Shown piece by piece: positions 27,907 through 37,283 of a stretch of 53,660 nt of DNA. The stretch spans positions 1-53,660 of the forward strand of contig CAMWKZ010000012.1 in assembly GCA_947174945.1 (NCBI GenBank), given 5' to 3'. The position numbers and the translations under genes are program-made. This stretch comes from an uncultured Prevotellaceae bacterium (GTDB lineage: Bacteria; Bacteroidota; Bacteroidia; Bacteroidales; Bacteroidaceae). The notes below the pieces were generated by a model. That model had not been told where the DNA came from, did not search any database, and saw only the letters and a list, made by a program, of their open reading frames with translations. Position 1 is the first letter of the stretch, and every line of letters begins with the position of its first letter.

Positions 27907-30900
27907 GCGTATATCTTTTTGATTTCGGCCCCACGATAGTAGTGAAGCAATATTTGTTCATAGTCGTAACCTTGCTGTCCCATGACGGCAGCACCTATCT
28001 GACAGAGACCTACGCCGTGGCCCCATCCCTTGCCGTGCAGTCGGAATCCTGTGGGTGTCTTTTCTACGTCAAAGGCCGAGCTCAGTAGATGTGTTTCACT
28101 TAGTGCGCGTCGTATTTCCAGTTCCTTGCCGATGGTCAGTGTCTTGTTAGTGCCTACTATCTTTAGTTTCCAGATACGTCCACTCTTGCCACGCTCCAGC
28201 GGTATGAGGTCGGTGATGGTGCCGAAGTCGTCCTTTAGTTTTTCGCTTACCAACTGTGACAGCTGTTCGGTCGTATAGTCAATAGTCCAGCGATAAAAGT
28301 CGTTGGTCTCTTGGTCGTAGTCGTTAAGAACCTGTGCCAGCACAGCCTTGTCATGGGTGTTGCAGAAAGGGTCCTCCACGCTAATCAGATAAGACTTTGG
28401 TGTGTCTTCCCAACAATACTGAAATTCCTCAGTCACACCTCCGCAACACTTTGAAAAGCGCGTGTCGCATATCTCGTCGCCATAGCATAATATTTGGCCT
28501 CGAGTAGCTTTCAGGGCTTGTTCGACAGCAGGGCTTGTCTGTCTTGTAATGCCTTGGTAACGCTGACAATGGTCGTCGGCACAGACATCAAATATGGTAT
28601 GGTCTTCACGGTCGTACCAGCGTATGATTTCATCGTCTTTCTTGATAAATGAGAAGAAATCGTTGCGTTGTTCTTGATTGTCCTTGCGACGCTGCATCTG
28701 AGCCAACAGCCATGAGCGGGAAATGACGGCATGAGCTTTCAGTAGTTCTAAACCAGCAGTGGCTTTCATCTCACTGGAGATAACGCTGGCCAGATATTGT
28801 TCTACAGGCAATTCATTGATGGCCGTTATCTTGTCGGCCTCGACTACTAATCGTAGTGTTCCCTGAAACACCTGCGTTTCCTTACGCTCCCAGTGGAAAT
28901 TAACTCCGATAGTCACGTCGTAGAGTGAGAATGAGGCTTGTGCAGACTGAGGGGTGAAGGTTAGCTCGCGATATTGATTGCCTCGCCACAGTATGCCTCC
29001 CTCTGAGAACTCAACCTTCTGGTCTCCTTCAATGGTTTCCCCTTTGGCAGTGTAGGCTCCGCTTAGTGCAAAGTGTATCTTTTGGGCACTCACAATGCCT
29101 ACCGTGACGGAGGGCTGGCTGGAGGTGACTGGTGACGCATGGCCTGCTGTTGGCTTGCTTTGCAATCGCTCGGCCACTTGTTGCATTTGTTCTTGGGTAA
29201 GTGATACCTCGCGATAGATGCCGTTCACTATTTCAGGCGTTAGCCTTCTGAAGTCTTTTTCTCGTGGTGTGATGATAAGTCCGCCCATATCAACAGCTCC
29301 AGGACTAATGATGCACTGAGCATCCCCTTCGGCTGCATAACAATCAGGGCGGTGCTTCCTGCGAGGCAGTACCACTGTCAGTAACTCATCGCCATTGTTC
29401 CATACTATGACGTTCATCATAGGCTCTGTTTGGTCTTCAGAAGGGGGGAGACAATGGTAGAGACGCTTGAATAACTGTTCTCCGTGCTCGGCATGATGGC
29501 TTTTGATGACCCATGCGGCAGCAGGATAGTCAGCCACTTGCCAAATGCCTTCTTCTTCGTCTTGCCTAATGATTTCTACCAGATTACGGCTTAATCGTTG
29601 CCAAGCCCGCTGCAAGGGTAGCATACCTATGCTGACAGCTTGTAGATGGGCATGGTCTGGAGCCGATGCACCACAATGTGGCCCATTATATAATAAGGTT
29701 AAGTCAGTGTGCTTCCATGCCAGCCTTAGCATATCGCCTATCATAGGTAATATGCGTTGAGGCTGATGACGGAGCGTAGGTAGCGTGAAATGAACGGGTA
29801 GGATGGGGAAAGGATTAACCAACAGTTCATAGCGACCGTCAATAGTGCGGTGCATCTGTTGTTGTGGCCTGTTCTTGGCACAAAGGAAACAGGGGCGCTC
29901 TGCAATTGACTTGGCATCAATCTTGGCTCCCGTTGAGCGCATACGAGCAGGATTCCACTGGGCTTGTATTGTCAGCGTGTCGCTTATAAGTTCGCGTGTC
30001 TCAACACATTTTAGGTCGCGATAGCGTTGGCGCACCTCATCCCATGTCTGTAGCTGGCGGTGAAAGAAACGTAGTAAGGATGATTGGCTCATGGTATCTT
30101 TGCGCCCTTCGGCTTTCTGTTGGCGGGCGTGTAGCTCCATTGTGCGCAGACGGTCTTTGTACAGGTTGTTGGCATTGATTCGCTCTATTGACAGGGCTGC
30201 GTCAGAGTTGCCTCCCCATCGGCGGCATAGATAGAGCTCGGTAAAGATACGTCCGATGCGGTAGTTGCGCGAGAACATAAGCCCCAAGGCATAGTCTTCG
30301 CCATACGAGGTGTTGGGGAATTGTACTTCGCGTAACAGGGGAGTGAAGAAGGCACGCGGTGCTCCAAGTCCGTTGATGCGCAGTGCATTGTTAGGACCGT
30401 TCTCGTCGGTCCATTCCTTGTGGTCTATAAGTCCCGGTGGAAGTGTGTTTAGTTCAAAGTCACACATACGGTAGGCTCCAATCACCATAGCGGCTTTCTG
30501 TTTGTAGAAAGCATCAACGATAGTTTGTAGTGTCTTGGGTGATGAATAGAGGTCGTCGGAATCTAACTGTACTGCAAAGCGTCCGCAATGGTCGCTATTG
30601 ATAGCCATGTTCCAGCATCCACCGATACCCAAGTCGTAACGTTCAGGGATGAGATGTATGAGGCGCTCGTCTTGATGAGCCAGTTCATTTAATATGTCGG
30701 TAGTGCCGTCAGTAGAATGGTTGTCTACTACGATAACGTTATACTTAAAGCTGGTGTTTTGCGACAGGGCACTTTCTACGGCATCGCGGATGGTCTTGGC
30801 ACGGTTGAAGACTGGAATAACCACTGAGGCTGCTATGTCAAATTCCTGTTCATTATAGTCTACTTCGCTATATTGAGTTGGGTCAATCAGTGCCTTTAAC

Positions 30901-31580
30901 TCTTGTAGATGGGCTGTGCAGGCTTGTTCCATCTCTATCTGCAATTCGCGATTGGCAGGATTCACGTAGTCAAACTGCTTGACACCCGAGGCACGAAGGT
31001 CGGTTTCCTCCTCGGTGTACAAATATTCATTTAGGTGCAGAATACATCCTTCGCGACTTAGAAAGAGACGCAGGTCGTAAAGTCCGGCGTACTGATAGTT
31101 GTGCTCGCCATCATTGGCGGCATATTTATGCAGTAGTGAGGTACGTACCAGCCATAGGCTTCCAAAGTCGAAATCGTCGCGTAAAGAGCCTTCTTGGTAG
31201 TCAATAACAGGGTGTGACTTGCGCTCTCCTTGTTCCATTGTATAGCGGTCGCTATACACCATAGCGGCGTGCTCGTCTCCAGCCGTCAGCAATAGCCGTT
31301 CTAGAGCAGAACAACTCAAAGTTAGGGGTTGTGCCTTTAAGCTTAGTAGCACGTAATCAGCCATAGCGTGTTTAGCCACCTGTGTCACAAATTTGCTGCT
31401 GACCATATTGTCTGTTATCACCAATGTGCAGTCTTGTGGTGCTTCCACACAGGTTGTCATCCCTTCACTGACGATTAAGTATATGTGTCGAACACAGCTG
31501 CTACGGCGCAATTGGGTTACCAATGGAGCCACGTCAGCTATGTCGCGACACGCTAAAAAGCAATCAATTGTCTGTCTCAT
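27903..31580 (-). CDS. Glycosyltransferase / DUF4922 / SpoIID fusion protein
   Basis: 1225 aa, apparently cytoplasmic start without signal peptide. Residues 1-230 look like a decayed glycosyltransferase A-fold. Residues 248-470 are a GT2 domain ([24 protein letters not shown], metal-binding DSDD at 340-343). Residues 540-800 match the DUF4922 type, with CFLC at 564-567 and HAHLQ at 643-647; the HxHxQ and CxxC recall the GalT/Ap4A phosphorylase branch of the HIT superfamily. Residues about 825-1225 are a SpoIID/LytB domain with [15 protein letters not shown] (the Glu corresponds to the SpoIID catalytic position) and [14 protein letters not shown] nucleotide-sugar phosphorylase-like module beside a glycosyltransferase and a peptidoglycan-acting domain is unusual. 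The lack of an evident export signal is a puzzle for the SpoIID part. Confidence 0.85.
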   Translation of the reverse strand: MRQTIDCFLACRDIADVAPLVTQLRRSSCVRHIYLIVSEGMTTCVEAPQDCTLVITDNMVSSKFVTQVAKHAMADYVLLSLKAQPLTLSCSALERLLLTAGDEHAAMVYSDRYTMEQGERKSHPVIDYQEGSLRDDFDFGSLWLVRTSLLHKYAANDGEHNYQYAGLYDLRLFLSREGCILHLNEYLYTEEETDLRASGVKQFDYVNPANRELQIEMEQACTAHLQELKALIDPTQYSEVDYNEQEFDIAASVVIPVFNRAKTIRDAVESALSQNTSFKYNVIVVDNHSTDGTTDILNELAHQDERLIHLIPERYDLGIGGCWNMAINSDHCGRFAVQLDSDDLYSSPKTLQTIVDAFYKQKAAMVIGAYRMCDFELNTLPPGLIDHKEWTDENGPNNALRINGLGAPRAFFTPLLREVQFPNTSYGEDYALGLMFSRNYRIGRIFTELYLCRRWGGNSDAALSIERINANNLYKDRLRTMELHARQQKAEGRKDTMSQSSLLRFFHRQLQTWDEVRQRYRDLKCVETRELISDTLTIQAQWNPARMRSTGAKIDAKSIAERPCFLCAKNRPQQQMHRTIDGRYELLVNPFPILPVHFTLPTLRHQPQRILPMIGDMLRLAWKHTDLTLLYNGPHCGASAPDHAHLQAVSIGMLPLQRAWQRLSRNLVEIIRQDEEEGIWQVADYPAAAWVIKSHHAEHGEQLFKRLYHCLPPSEDQTEPMMNVIVWNNGDELLTVVLPRRKHRPDCYAAEGDAQCIISPGAVDMGGLIITPREKDFRRLTPEIVNGIYREVSLTQEQMQQVAERLQSKPTAGHASPVTSSQPSVTVGIVSAQKIHFALSGAYTAKGETIEGDQKVEFSEGGILWRGNQYRELTFTPQSAQASFSLYDVTIGVNFHWERKETQVFQGTLRLVVEADKITAINELPVEQYLASVISSEMKATAGLELLKAHAVISRSWLLAQMQRRKDNQEQRNDFFSFIKKDDEIIRWYDREDHTIFDVCADDHCQRYQGITRQTSPAVEQALKATRGQILCYGDEICDTRFSKCCGGVTEEFQYCWEDTPKSYLISVEDPFCNTHDKAVLAQVLNDYDQETNDFYRWTIDYTTEQLSQLVSEKLKDDFGTITDLIPLERGKSGRIWKLKIVGTNKTLTIGKELEIRRALSETHLLSSAFDVEKTPTGFRLHGKGWGHGVGLCQIGAAVMGQQGYDYEQILLHYYRGAEIKKIYA

Positions 31581-31610
31581 GTCATTTGCTTAAATAATTA
31601 ATGATAGGTG

Positions 31611-31618
31611 CAAAGATA
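31611..31618 (-). promoter_or_regulatory. -7 promoter core of the fusion gene
   Basis: TATCTTTG on the minus strand 30 nt before the start codon, divergent from the rlmN promoter. Confidence 0.6.
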
Positions 31619-31660
31619 CAAAAAAACGGTTAAACAGCCTCTATATTCGGAAGAAATTTG

Positions 31661-31668
31661 TACCTTTG
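31661..31668 (+). promoter_or_regulatory. -7 promoter core abutting rlmN
   Basis: TACCTTTG ends 4 nt before the rlmN ATG at 31673, the same geometry as at 23107-23119. The message is predicted to be leaderless. Confidence 0.6.
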
Positions 31669-31672
31669 CACC

Positions 31673-32767
31673 ATGATTCCGCAAAAGAAAAGACTTTTGG
31701 GATTGACGCCGACGGAGCTAAGGGATGTTATCGTCGGTCTTGGTATGCCTGCCTTTACGGCCAGGCAAGTTGCTCAATGGCTTTACGAGAAACACGTGGG
31801 TAGCATTAGCGAGATGACCAATCTGTCGAAACAGAATCGCGCTCTGTTGAGTGAACATTATGAGGTGGGTACTATGGCGCCTATTGATTGCCAACGTTCG
31901 AAGGACGGCACTGTGAAATATCTTTTTCCTGTTTGCTGCGATGACATCGTTGTAGGCGCATCAGCTGGTGAGACAAAGTTTGTAGAGACGGTGTTTATAC
32001 CAGACCACGACCGTGCTACGCTATGTGTGTCGTGTCAGGTGGGATGTAAGATGAATTGTCTTTTCTGCCAGACGGGCAAACAGGGATGGCAAGGTAACCT
32101 GACTGCAGCTGATATCTTGAATCAGATAGTGGCTTTGCCTGAAGTGGATAGGCTGACCAACATAGTCTTTATGGGACAGGGTGAGCCGATGGACAATCTG
32201 GATGCAGTGCTTCGTGCTACTGAGGTGCTGACTGCCGACTGGGGTTTCGCATGGAGCCCCAAGCGTATTACGGTTAGTTCTGTAGGGGTACGTGGCAAGT
32301 TGAAGCGATTTCTTGATGAAAGCCCCTGTCACGTGGCCATTTCTATGCACTCGCCATTGCATGAGCAGCGAATGAGCCTGATGCCTGCCGAGAAGGCGAT
32401 GCCACTGCGAGAAACCATTGACCTGTTGCGTCAGTATGATTTTACCCATCAGCGCCGTTGTTCATTTGAGTATATTTGCTTTGGGGGATTAAACGACTCC
32501 CCGACGTATGCCCGTGAGATTGTTCGGTTGTTACAAGGACTGGAGTGTCGTGTCAACTTAATACGCTTTCATGAGATTCCGGGTGTCAATTTGCCCGCTT
32601 CTGACGAGAAGCGCATGGAAACTCTGCGCGACTATTTGACGCGCCACGGCATAATCTCAACCATCCGAGCCAGTCGTGGGCAAGACATCTTTGCTGCATG
32701 TGGACTGCTGAGCACGGCGAAACAAGCTGCCTCTAACATCTTTACCTCACCTGCTAATTCCTGCTAA
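31673..32767 (+). CDS. rlmN: 23S rRNA (adenine-C2)-methyltransferase RlmN
   Basis: 364 aa radical-SAM enzyme that methylates C2 of A2503 in 23S rRNA and A37 in some tRNAs. The cluster motif CKMNCLFC fits CxxxCxxC. The N-terminal helical domain (LLGLTPTELRDVIVGLG ... TARQVAQWLY) and the Cys in RGQDIFAACGLL, which forms the transient methyl-protein adduct, are all present, as is GQGEPMDN. Alignment of the N-terminus with known RlmN proteins fixes the start at or within a few residues of MIPQKKRLLGL, so there is no room for a downstream start. pdxA follows after 16 nt and is probably co-transcribed. Confidence 0.95.
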   Translation: MIPQKKRLLGLTPTELRDVIVGLGMPAFTARQVAQWLYEKHVGSISEMTNLSKQNRALLSEHYEVGTMAPIDCQRSKDGTVKYLFPVCCDDIVVGASAGETKFVETVFIPDHDRATLCVSCQVGCKMNCLFCQTGKQGWQGNLTAADILNQIVALPEVDRLTNIVFMGQGEPMDNLDAVLRATEVLTADWGFAWSPKRITVSSVGVRGKLKRFLDESPCHVAISMHSPLHEQRMSLMPAEKAMPLRETIDLLRQYDFTHQRRCSFEYICFGGLNDSPTYAREIVRLLQGLECRVNLIRFHEIPGVNLPASDEKRMETLRDYLTRHGIISTIRASRGQDIFAACGLLSTAKQAASNIFTSPANSC

Positions 32768-32783
32768 CTCTATAAATAAGATT

Positions 32784-33926
32784 ATGGAACAAGAAAGAAA
32801 GATTCGCGTGGCTATCACGCAAGGAGATACCAACGGTGTTGGCTACGAAGTGATTTTGAAGGTCTTTGCTGACCCAGAAATGCTTGAGCTTTGCACCCCC
32901 ATTATTTACGGCTCGCCCAAGATTGCGGCCTATCATCGTAAGGCTCTTGATTTGGAGACTAACTTCTGTATCATTAACTCGGCTGAGGAGGTGCGTGATG
33001 GAGGTCTGAACCTACTTACCTGCTTTGATGAGGAAATCAAGATTGAACTGGGACAGCCTTCTCAGGAAGCTGGTCAGGCTGCACTTATGGCATTAGACCG
33101 TGTCATGACCGACTTTCGCAGTGGCTTTTACGATGTGCTGGTGACGGCTCCTATTAATAAGGCAACCATCCAAAGTCCTGGCTTTCAATTTCCTGGGCAT
33201 ACAGAATATATCGAAACCAGTGTGGGCGATGGTCAGAAGGCACTTATGATACTGATGAATGACTCATTGCGTGTAGCATTGGTTACAACCCATTTGCCTG
33301 TTAAGGACATTGCCAAGGCTATCACCAAAGAGGCTATTGTCGAAAAGGCTACTGTTTTCCATCAGGCACTGAAACGTGATTTCCGCGTCTCAAGCCCTCG
33401 TATTGCTGTACTCTCGCTTAATCCTCACGCTGGTGACGACGGCTTGCTGGGCTCTGAGGAAAAAGACATTATTACTCCTGCTATCGAGGAACTGGCTGCT
33501 AAAGGCATACAGGCTTTCGGACCATACGCTGCCGATGGCTTCTTTGGTTCTGGTACCTACGACCACTTTGATGGTGTGTTGGCTATGTATCATGACCAAG
33601 GACTGGCACCGTTCAAGGCCATTGCTCTGGAAAGTGGTGTTAACTACACGGCTGGGTTGCCAATCGTGCGCACTTCGCCTGACCATGGTACAGCTTATGA
33701 TATTGCTGGACAGGGTTGTGCTGACGATAACTCTATGCGACAGGCCATTTATACGGCTATTGATGTGTTCCGCAACCGTCAGTTCTACGATGAGCCATTG
33801 CAAAATCCGTTGCCCAAGCTTTTTCATGAGAAACGCGAGGATGGCGATAAGGCTCGCTTTGCCAGAGCTAAGGATATGTTCAAGAAAGATAAAGAGGTAA
33901 GCAAGAAAACAACGCCAGAAAGTTAA
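32784..33926 (+). CDS. pdxA: 4-hydroxythreonine-4-phosphate dehydrogenase
   Basis: 380 aa enzyme of the DXP-dependent pyridoxal phosphate pathway. Typical features are GDTNGVGYEVILK at the N-terminus, VTAPINK, the metal-binding His in FPGHTEYI, the second His segment LNPHAGDDGLLG, and MYHDQGLAPFKA with TAGLPIVRTSPDHGTAYDIAG. The length is slightly longer than in E. coli because of a charged C-terminal tail (EKREDGDKARFARAKDMFKK). Shares a transcription unit with rlmN, which does not suggest a functional link. Confidence 0.95.
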   Translation: MEQERKIRVAITQGDTNGVGYEVILKVFADPEMLELCTPIIYGSPKIAAYHRKALDLETNFCIINSAEEVRDGGLNLLTCFDEEIKIELGQPSQEAGQAALMALDRVMTDFRSGFYDVLVTAPINKATIQSPGFQFPGHTEYIETSVGDGQKALMILMNDSLRVALVTTHLPVKDIAKAITKEAIVEKATVFHQALKRDFRVSSPRIAVLSLNPHAGDDGLLGSEEKDIITPAIEELAAKGIQAFGPYAADGFFGSGTYDHFDGVLAMYHDQGLAPFKAIALESGVNYTAGLPIVRTSPDHGTAYDIAGQGCADDNSMRQAIYTAIDVFRNRQFYDEPLQNPLPKLFHEKREDGDKARFARAKDMFKKDKEVSKKTTPES

Positions 33927-33965
33927 ATTTCTGCCAATGTATGCCATAATGTCAGATTTTCTTTG

Positions 33966-33973
33966 TATCTTTG
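33966..33973 (+). promoter_or_regulatory. -7 promoter core of the sigma-54 activator gene
   Basis: TATCTTTG ends 10 nt before the ATG at 33984, so the leader would be only about 7 nt. Confidence 0.55.
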
Positions 33974-33983
33974 CCCGCTAAAA

Positions 33984-35216
33984 ATGAAGACTTCCGAATT
34001 GCAGAGCATCAAACAGCGTTACAATATCGTGGGCAACTGCGAGGCATTGAACAACGCGCTCGACGTCGCACTGAAGGTGGCGCCGATAGACCTTAGTGTG
34101 CTCATTATCGGAGAAAGTGGCGTGGGTAAGGACATCTTGCCGCGCCTGATTCATGACAATTCACCGCGACGTCGTGAGAAATATTTCGCTATCAACTGCG
34201 GAGCTATTCCGGAAGGTACTATTGACTCGGAATTGTTTGGTCACGTGAAAGGTTCGTTTACGGGAGCTATTAGCGACTCGCAGGGCTACTTCGGGGCAGC
34301 TAACAAGGGGACATTGTTTCTTGACGAGGTGGGCGAGTTGCCTATGGCTACGCAAGCTCGGCTGTTGCGTGTGTTGGAGAATGGCGAGTACATACCTGTG
34401 GGAGCTACTGAGGTACGCAAGACTGACGTGCGTGTGGTAGCTGCCACGAATGTTAATATCCAACGGGCTATCAGCGAGGGACGTTTTCGTGAAGACCTTT
34501 ACTACCGTTTAAATCAGGTGCAAATACAAATGCCGCCACTACGCGAGCGTGGTGAGGATATTGTGTTGCTGTTCCGGCTGTTTGCTATGCAGATGGCCGA
34601 GAAATACCGCATGGACAAGGTGGTGCTGAGTGATGAAGCCAAGTTGCTTCTGATGCGATACAAGTGGCCAGGTAATATCCGCCAGTTGAAGAGCATCACT
34701 GAGCAGTTATCAGTACTGAGCACTGAGCGACTTATTACGCCTGAGATACTGTCACGGTTCATTCCGCAAGACCAAGAGAGCACCCAACTGGTTACTATTC
34801 ATAACGAAGGCGACCACTCGTTTGAGAATGAGCGTGAGATACTATACAAGATACTGTTTGAACTACGCTCCAATGTCAATGATATGCGTCGCGAGGTAAG
34901 CACACTGAAAAAGCAGCTTGACGATGTGCAGGGCAGCCGGCAAGGGCAGCCCGCACCATTGCAGAGTACCCAACTGGCTCCCATTCAGCCCATGCCTGCT
35001 ATGTCGCCTGCGTTGGAAGATGCAGTGGCTGAGGAGTACATAGAGCCTGAGCGTGAACCCGAGAACCTGAACGTTAGTGAATGGAGCAGACAGGCATTAG
35101 AGAAAGCATTAGAGCGCAACGGGGGCAATCGTAAGAAGGCTGCTCAGGAACTGGGCATCAGCGACCGCACGCTATACCGAAGACTAAAACAATATGGACT
35201 GGATAAGGAAAAGTAA
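33984..35216 (+). CDS. Sigma-54-interacting transcriptional activator without receiver domain
   Basis: 410 aa. The AAA+ domain begins almost at the N-terminus (residues 16-255): Walker A GESGVGKD, the sigma-54 contact loop GSFTGA (canonical GAFTGA with Ala to Ser), Walker B GTLFLDEVGEL and the arginine-finger region YYRLNQVQIQMPPLRER. A coiled-coil and Pro/Gln-rich linker (275-340) leads to a Fis-type HTH at the C-terminus (GNRKKAAQELGISDRTLYRRLKQYG). With no sensory domain it may be constitutively active or controlled by a partner, as in PspF. The next gene overlaps it by 23 nt. Confidence 0.92.
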   Translation: MKTSELQSIKQRYNIVGNCEALNNALDVALKVAPIDLSVLIIGESGVGKDILPRLIHDNSPRRREKYFAINCGAIPEGTIDSELFGHVKGSFTGAISDSQGYFGAANKGTLFLDEVGELPMATQARLLRVLENGEYIPVGATEVRKTDVRVVAATNVNIQRAISEGRFREDLYYRLNQVQIQMPPLRERGEDIVLLFRLFAMQMAEKYRMDKVVLSDEAKLLLMRYKWPGNIRQLKSITEQLSVLSTERLITPEILSRFIPQDQESTQLVTIHNEGDHSFENEREILYKILFELRSNVNDMRREVSTLKKQLDDVQGSRQGQPAPLQSTQLAPIQPMPAMSPALEDAVAEEYIEPEREPENLNVSEWSRQALEKALERNGGNRKKAAQELGISDRTLYRRLKQYGLDKEK

Positions 35217-35718
35217 CATACTCGCTATCATGCTACTGGCAGCCACAATGTTGTTGGCAGCCTGCTCCGTTAGCTATAAGTTTAACGGAGCCAGTATTGA
35301 TTATACTAAGACCAAGACCATCCAGATAGCCGACTTTCCTATCCGTTCCAGTTATGTTTGGGGACCTATGGGACCACTTTTCAATAATGAGTTGAAAGAC
35401 CAGTATGCCAACCACACACGGCTGATACAAGTGAAACGCAATGGCGACCTAAAGATAGAAGGCGAGATAACTCAGTACCAACAGCGCAACAAGTCGGTGT
35501 CGGCTGAAGGGTATTCGTCACAGACAGAGCTATCGATGACCGTCAACGTGCGGTTTACTAACAATGCCAACCATTCCGAGGATTTCGAGCGTCAGTTTAC
35601 GGCCTCTTCGTATTACGAGACCACCCAGTCGCTCAACTCCGTGCAGGAAGAACTTGTTACGCAGATGTGCAAGGAAATCTGTGAACAGATATTTAACGCC
35701 ACCGTAGCTAACTGGTGA
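35194..35718 (+). CDS. LptE-like LPS-assembly lipoprotein
   Basis: 174 aa with signal peptide and lipobox (MLLAATMLLAAC). The mature protein has the pattern of Bacteroidetes LptE: SVSYKFNGASIDY, then IADFPIRSS and a two-strand two-helix arrangement ending QMCKEICEQIFN. In Gram-negatives LptE plugs the LptD barrel and helps place lipopolysaccharide in the outer membrane. The neighbourhood sigma-54 activator, this protein, TPR-like protein, secG is a conserved-looking cluster. The start lies in the 3' end of the activator gene. Confidence 0.85.
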   Translation: MDWIRKSNILAIMLLAATMLLAACSVSYKFNGASIDYTKTKTIQIADFPIRSSYVWGPMGPLFNNELKDQYANHTRLIQVKRNGDLKIEGEITQYQQRNKSVSAEGYSSQTELSMTVNVRFTNNANHSEDFERQFTASSYYETTQSLNSVQEELVTQMCKEICEQIFNATVANW

Positions 35719-35756
35719 TGTGATATTAAGCTAATAGATATAACAAAGAATAAGAG

Positions 35757-36515
35757 ATGGAATTAACGACACTTATCAACCACCCCGAGCAACTCGACCG
35801 TGATACGCTGTTCGAGTTGCGCTCGCTGCTGGCTCTCCATCCTTATTTCCAGACGGCTCGCCTGCTCATGCTGCAGAACTTGTACCTGCTGCACGATTCT
35901 TCCTTTGATGAGGAACTGCGACGCGCAGCCATTTATATAACCGACCGAAAGGTTATCTTCAACATGATAGAGGCTGCCCACTATCAATTGCGTCGTAAAG
36001 ATAATGGTATTTCGGAAGCCATAGCCAGTCCTGACCGCACGGTGGCACTTATTGATACCTTCCTCGATGCCATCCCGCCTGAGGTTGACGAGCAGCAGCC
36101 CAAGCGCAAACCCACCCCTGCCGATGCCACTATTGACTACGTTGCCTACTTGCTGCAAAGCGAGGCCAGCGAACAGGAAGCACCGCAGATGAAGGGACAA
36201 GACCTTATTGATAACTTTCTGGAGCAGCAACAGGGGCGCATCATGCTTACACTTAGTGAGAATGAGGACGAAGACGACGGAAACGAAGACGATAGCGGGA
36301 ATAAAAGCGATGACAGAAACGGGAATGGGAACGACGAAGAAGAATACTTTACCGAGACACTGGCCCGTATCTACATTAAGCAAGGGCGTTACCAGAAAGC
36401 GCTTGGCATCATCGGGCGGCTTAGCAATAAGTACCCCCACAAGAATGCCTACTTTGCCGACCAGATACGCTTCTTAGAGAAACTAATAATAAACAACAAT
36501 AAAACAAAAAATTAA
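35757..36515 (+). CDS. Acidic protein with a C-terminal TPR motif
   Basis: 252 aa, cytoplasmic by absence of a signal sequence. Residues 1-110 are helical (ELRSLLALHPYFQTARLLML), 110-195 include a low-complexity acidic linker of Glu, Asp, Asn and Gly (about 165-195), and 196-245 hold one TPR-like unit (YFTETLARIYIKQGRYQKAL). I recognise no named family, but proteins with this outline recur between lptE and secG in Bacteroidales. The Asp/Gly/Asn stretch is encoded by near-repetitive GA-rich DNA that could vary in length. Confidence 0.72.
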   Translation: MELTTLINHPEQLDRDTLFELRSLLALHPYFQTARLLMLQNLYLLHDSSFDEELRRAAIYITDRKVIFNMIEAAHYQLRRKDNGISEAIASPDRTVALIDTFLDAIPPEVDEQQPKRKPTPADATIDYVAYLLQSEASEQEAPQMKGQDLIDNFLEQQQGRIMLTLSENEDEDDGNEDDSGNKSDDRNGNGNDEEEYFTETLARIYIKQGRYQKALGIIGRLSNKYPHKNAYFADQIRFLEKLIINNNKTKN

Positions 36516-36522
36516 AAACAAC

Positions 36523-36906
36523 ATGTATCCATTATTTGTAATTCTTATCGTAATTGCAGCCGTACTAATGATAGGTATCGTGCTGATTCAGGAGTCAAAG
36601 GGCGGCGGTCTGTCGTCAAGTTTCGCAGGTTACAACCAGGTTGCCGGTGTTCGCAAGACTACTGACTTCATTGAGAAGACCACGTGGGGTCTTGCTGCTG
36701 CGATGGTTGTCATCAGCATCATCTGCGCTTGGGTGGCTCCCACCGCCTCTACGGACAGCTCAGTGATGGAGAATATTGAGAACCCCGTCACCAACCCCAA
36801 CAACTTGCCCGGCTTCGGTGCCAGCCAGCAGAAGGACGCTGCTGCACCTGCTGCTCAGCAGCCTGCAACAGAGGCTCCCGCAGCTCCTGCTACCCCTGCC
36901 GAGTAA
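36523..36906 (+). CDS. secG: Preprotein translocase subunit SecG
   Basis: 127 aa. Two membrane helices (3-22 and 55-76) flank GILVQESKGGGLSSSF-type sequence, here IGIVLIQESKGGGLSSSFAG, the diagnostic SecG loop. SecG assists SecYEG-mediated export in the inner membrane. The C-terminal tail of about 35 residues is Ala, Pro, Gln and Thr-rich (AAAPAAQQPATEAPAAPATP), as in other Bacteroidetes SecG proteins. Starts 7 nt after the preceding gene and ends before a strong terminator. Confidence 0.93.
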   Translation: MYPLFVILIVIAAVLMIGIVLIQESKGGGLSSSFAGYNQVAGVRKTTDFIEKTTWGLAAAMVVISIICAWVAPTASTDSSVMENIENPVTNPNNLPGFGASQQKDAAAPAAQQPATEAPAAPATPAE

Positions 36907-36929
36907 TTGGAATTGCCCTTTTTGAGAAT

Positions 36930-36966
36930 ACCCCACACCTACTTTCTATGATGGTAGGTGTGGGGT
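36930..36966 (+). terminator. Intrinsic terminator after secG
   Basis: ACCCCACACCTAC and GTAGGTGTGGGGT form a perfect 13-bp stem with an 11-nt loop, followed by GTTTTAC. Confidence 0.85.
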
Positions 36967-37069
36967 GTTTTACTGTCTGTGTACGGGTTTCCTGATTGTC
37001 TTAACAGCATTGTCTCGGAGTGACGAAAGAGTGAAAAAGCAGAGTTGCAGCAAAAAAGTGGCTTAAATA

Positions 37070-37101
37070 TTTGGCTAATTCAAATAAAAACCGTACCTTT
37101 G
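37070..37101 (+). promoter_or_regulatory. Promoter of the tRNA-His gene
   Basis: TTTG (37070-37073), exactly 20 nt, then TACCTTTG (37094-37101): a consensus Bacteroidetes promoter, about 30 nt before the tRNA. Confidence 0.8.
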
Positions 37102-37131
37102 CACTCGCTTTCGAAAGAACAGCGCACGATG

Positions 37132-37205
37132 GTGCCCGTAGTTCAGTTGGTTAGAGCGTCAGATTGTGGTTCTGAATGTCGTGGGTTCGAGTCCCACCGG
37201 GCACC
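37132..37205 (+). tRNA. tRNA-His (GTG anticodon)
   Basis: Full cloverleaf: acceptor GTGCCCG with CGGGCAC, anticodon stem TCAGA/TCTGA around the loop TTGTGGT (anticodon GTG at 37166-37168), and T-arm GTGGGTTCGAGTCCCAC. The base at 37131 is G and can pair with the discriminator C at 37205, giving the His-specific G-1. The 3' CCA is not encoded in full. A strong terminator follows directly. Confidence 0.97.
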
Positions 37206-37208
37206 CAA

Positions 37209-37254
37209 AGAACAACCCCTGTAAGTAGTCTACTTGCAGGGGTTGTTCTTTTTT
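37209..37254 (+). terminator. Long intrinsic terminator after tRNA-His
   Basis: A roughly 20-bp stem (AGAACAACCCCTGTAAGTAG opposite its near-perfect complement, one G-U) with a tiny loop, followed by TTTTTT. It may also serve the opposing DUF3943 gene ending at 37284. Confidence 0.9.
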
Positions 37255-37283
37255 GTTTGCCTCAAAGGGGTAGGGGCGGGCTT

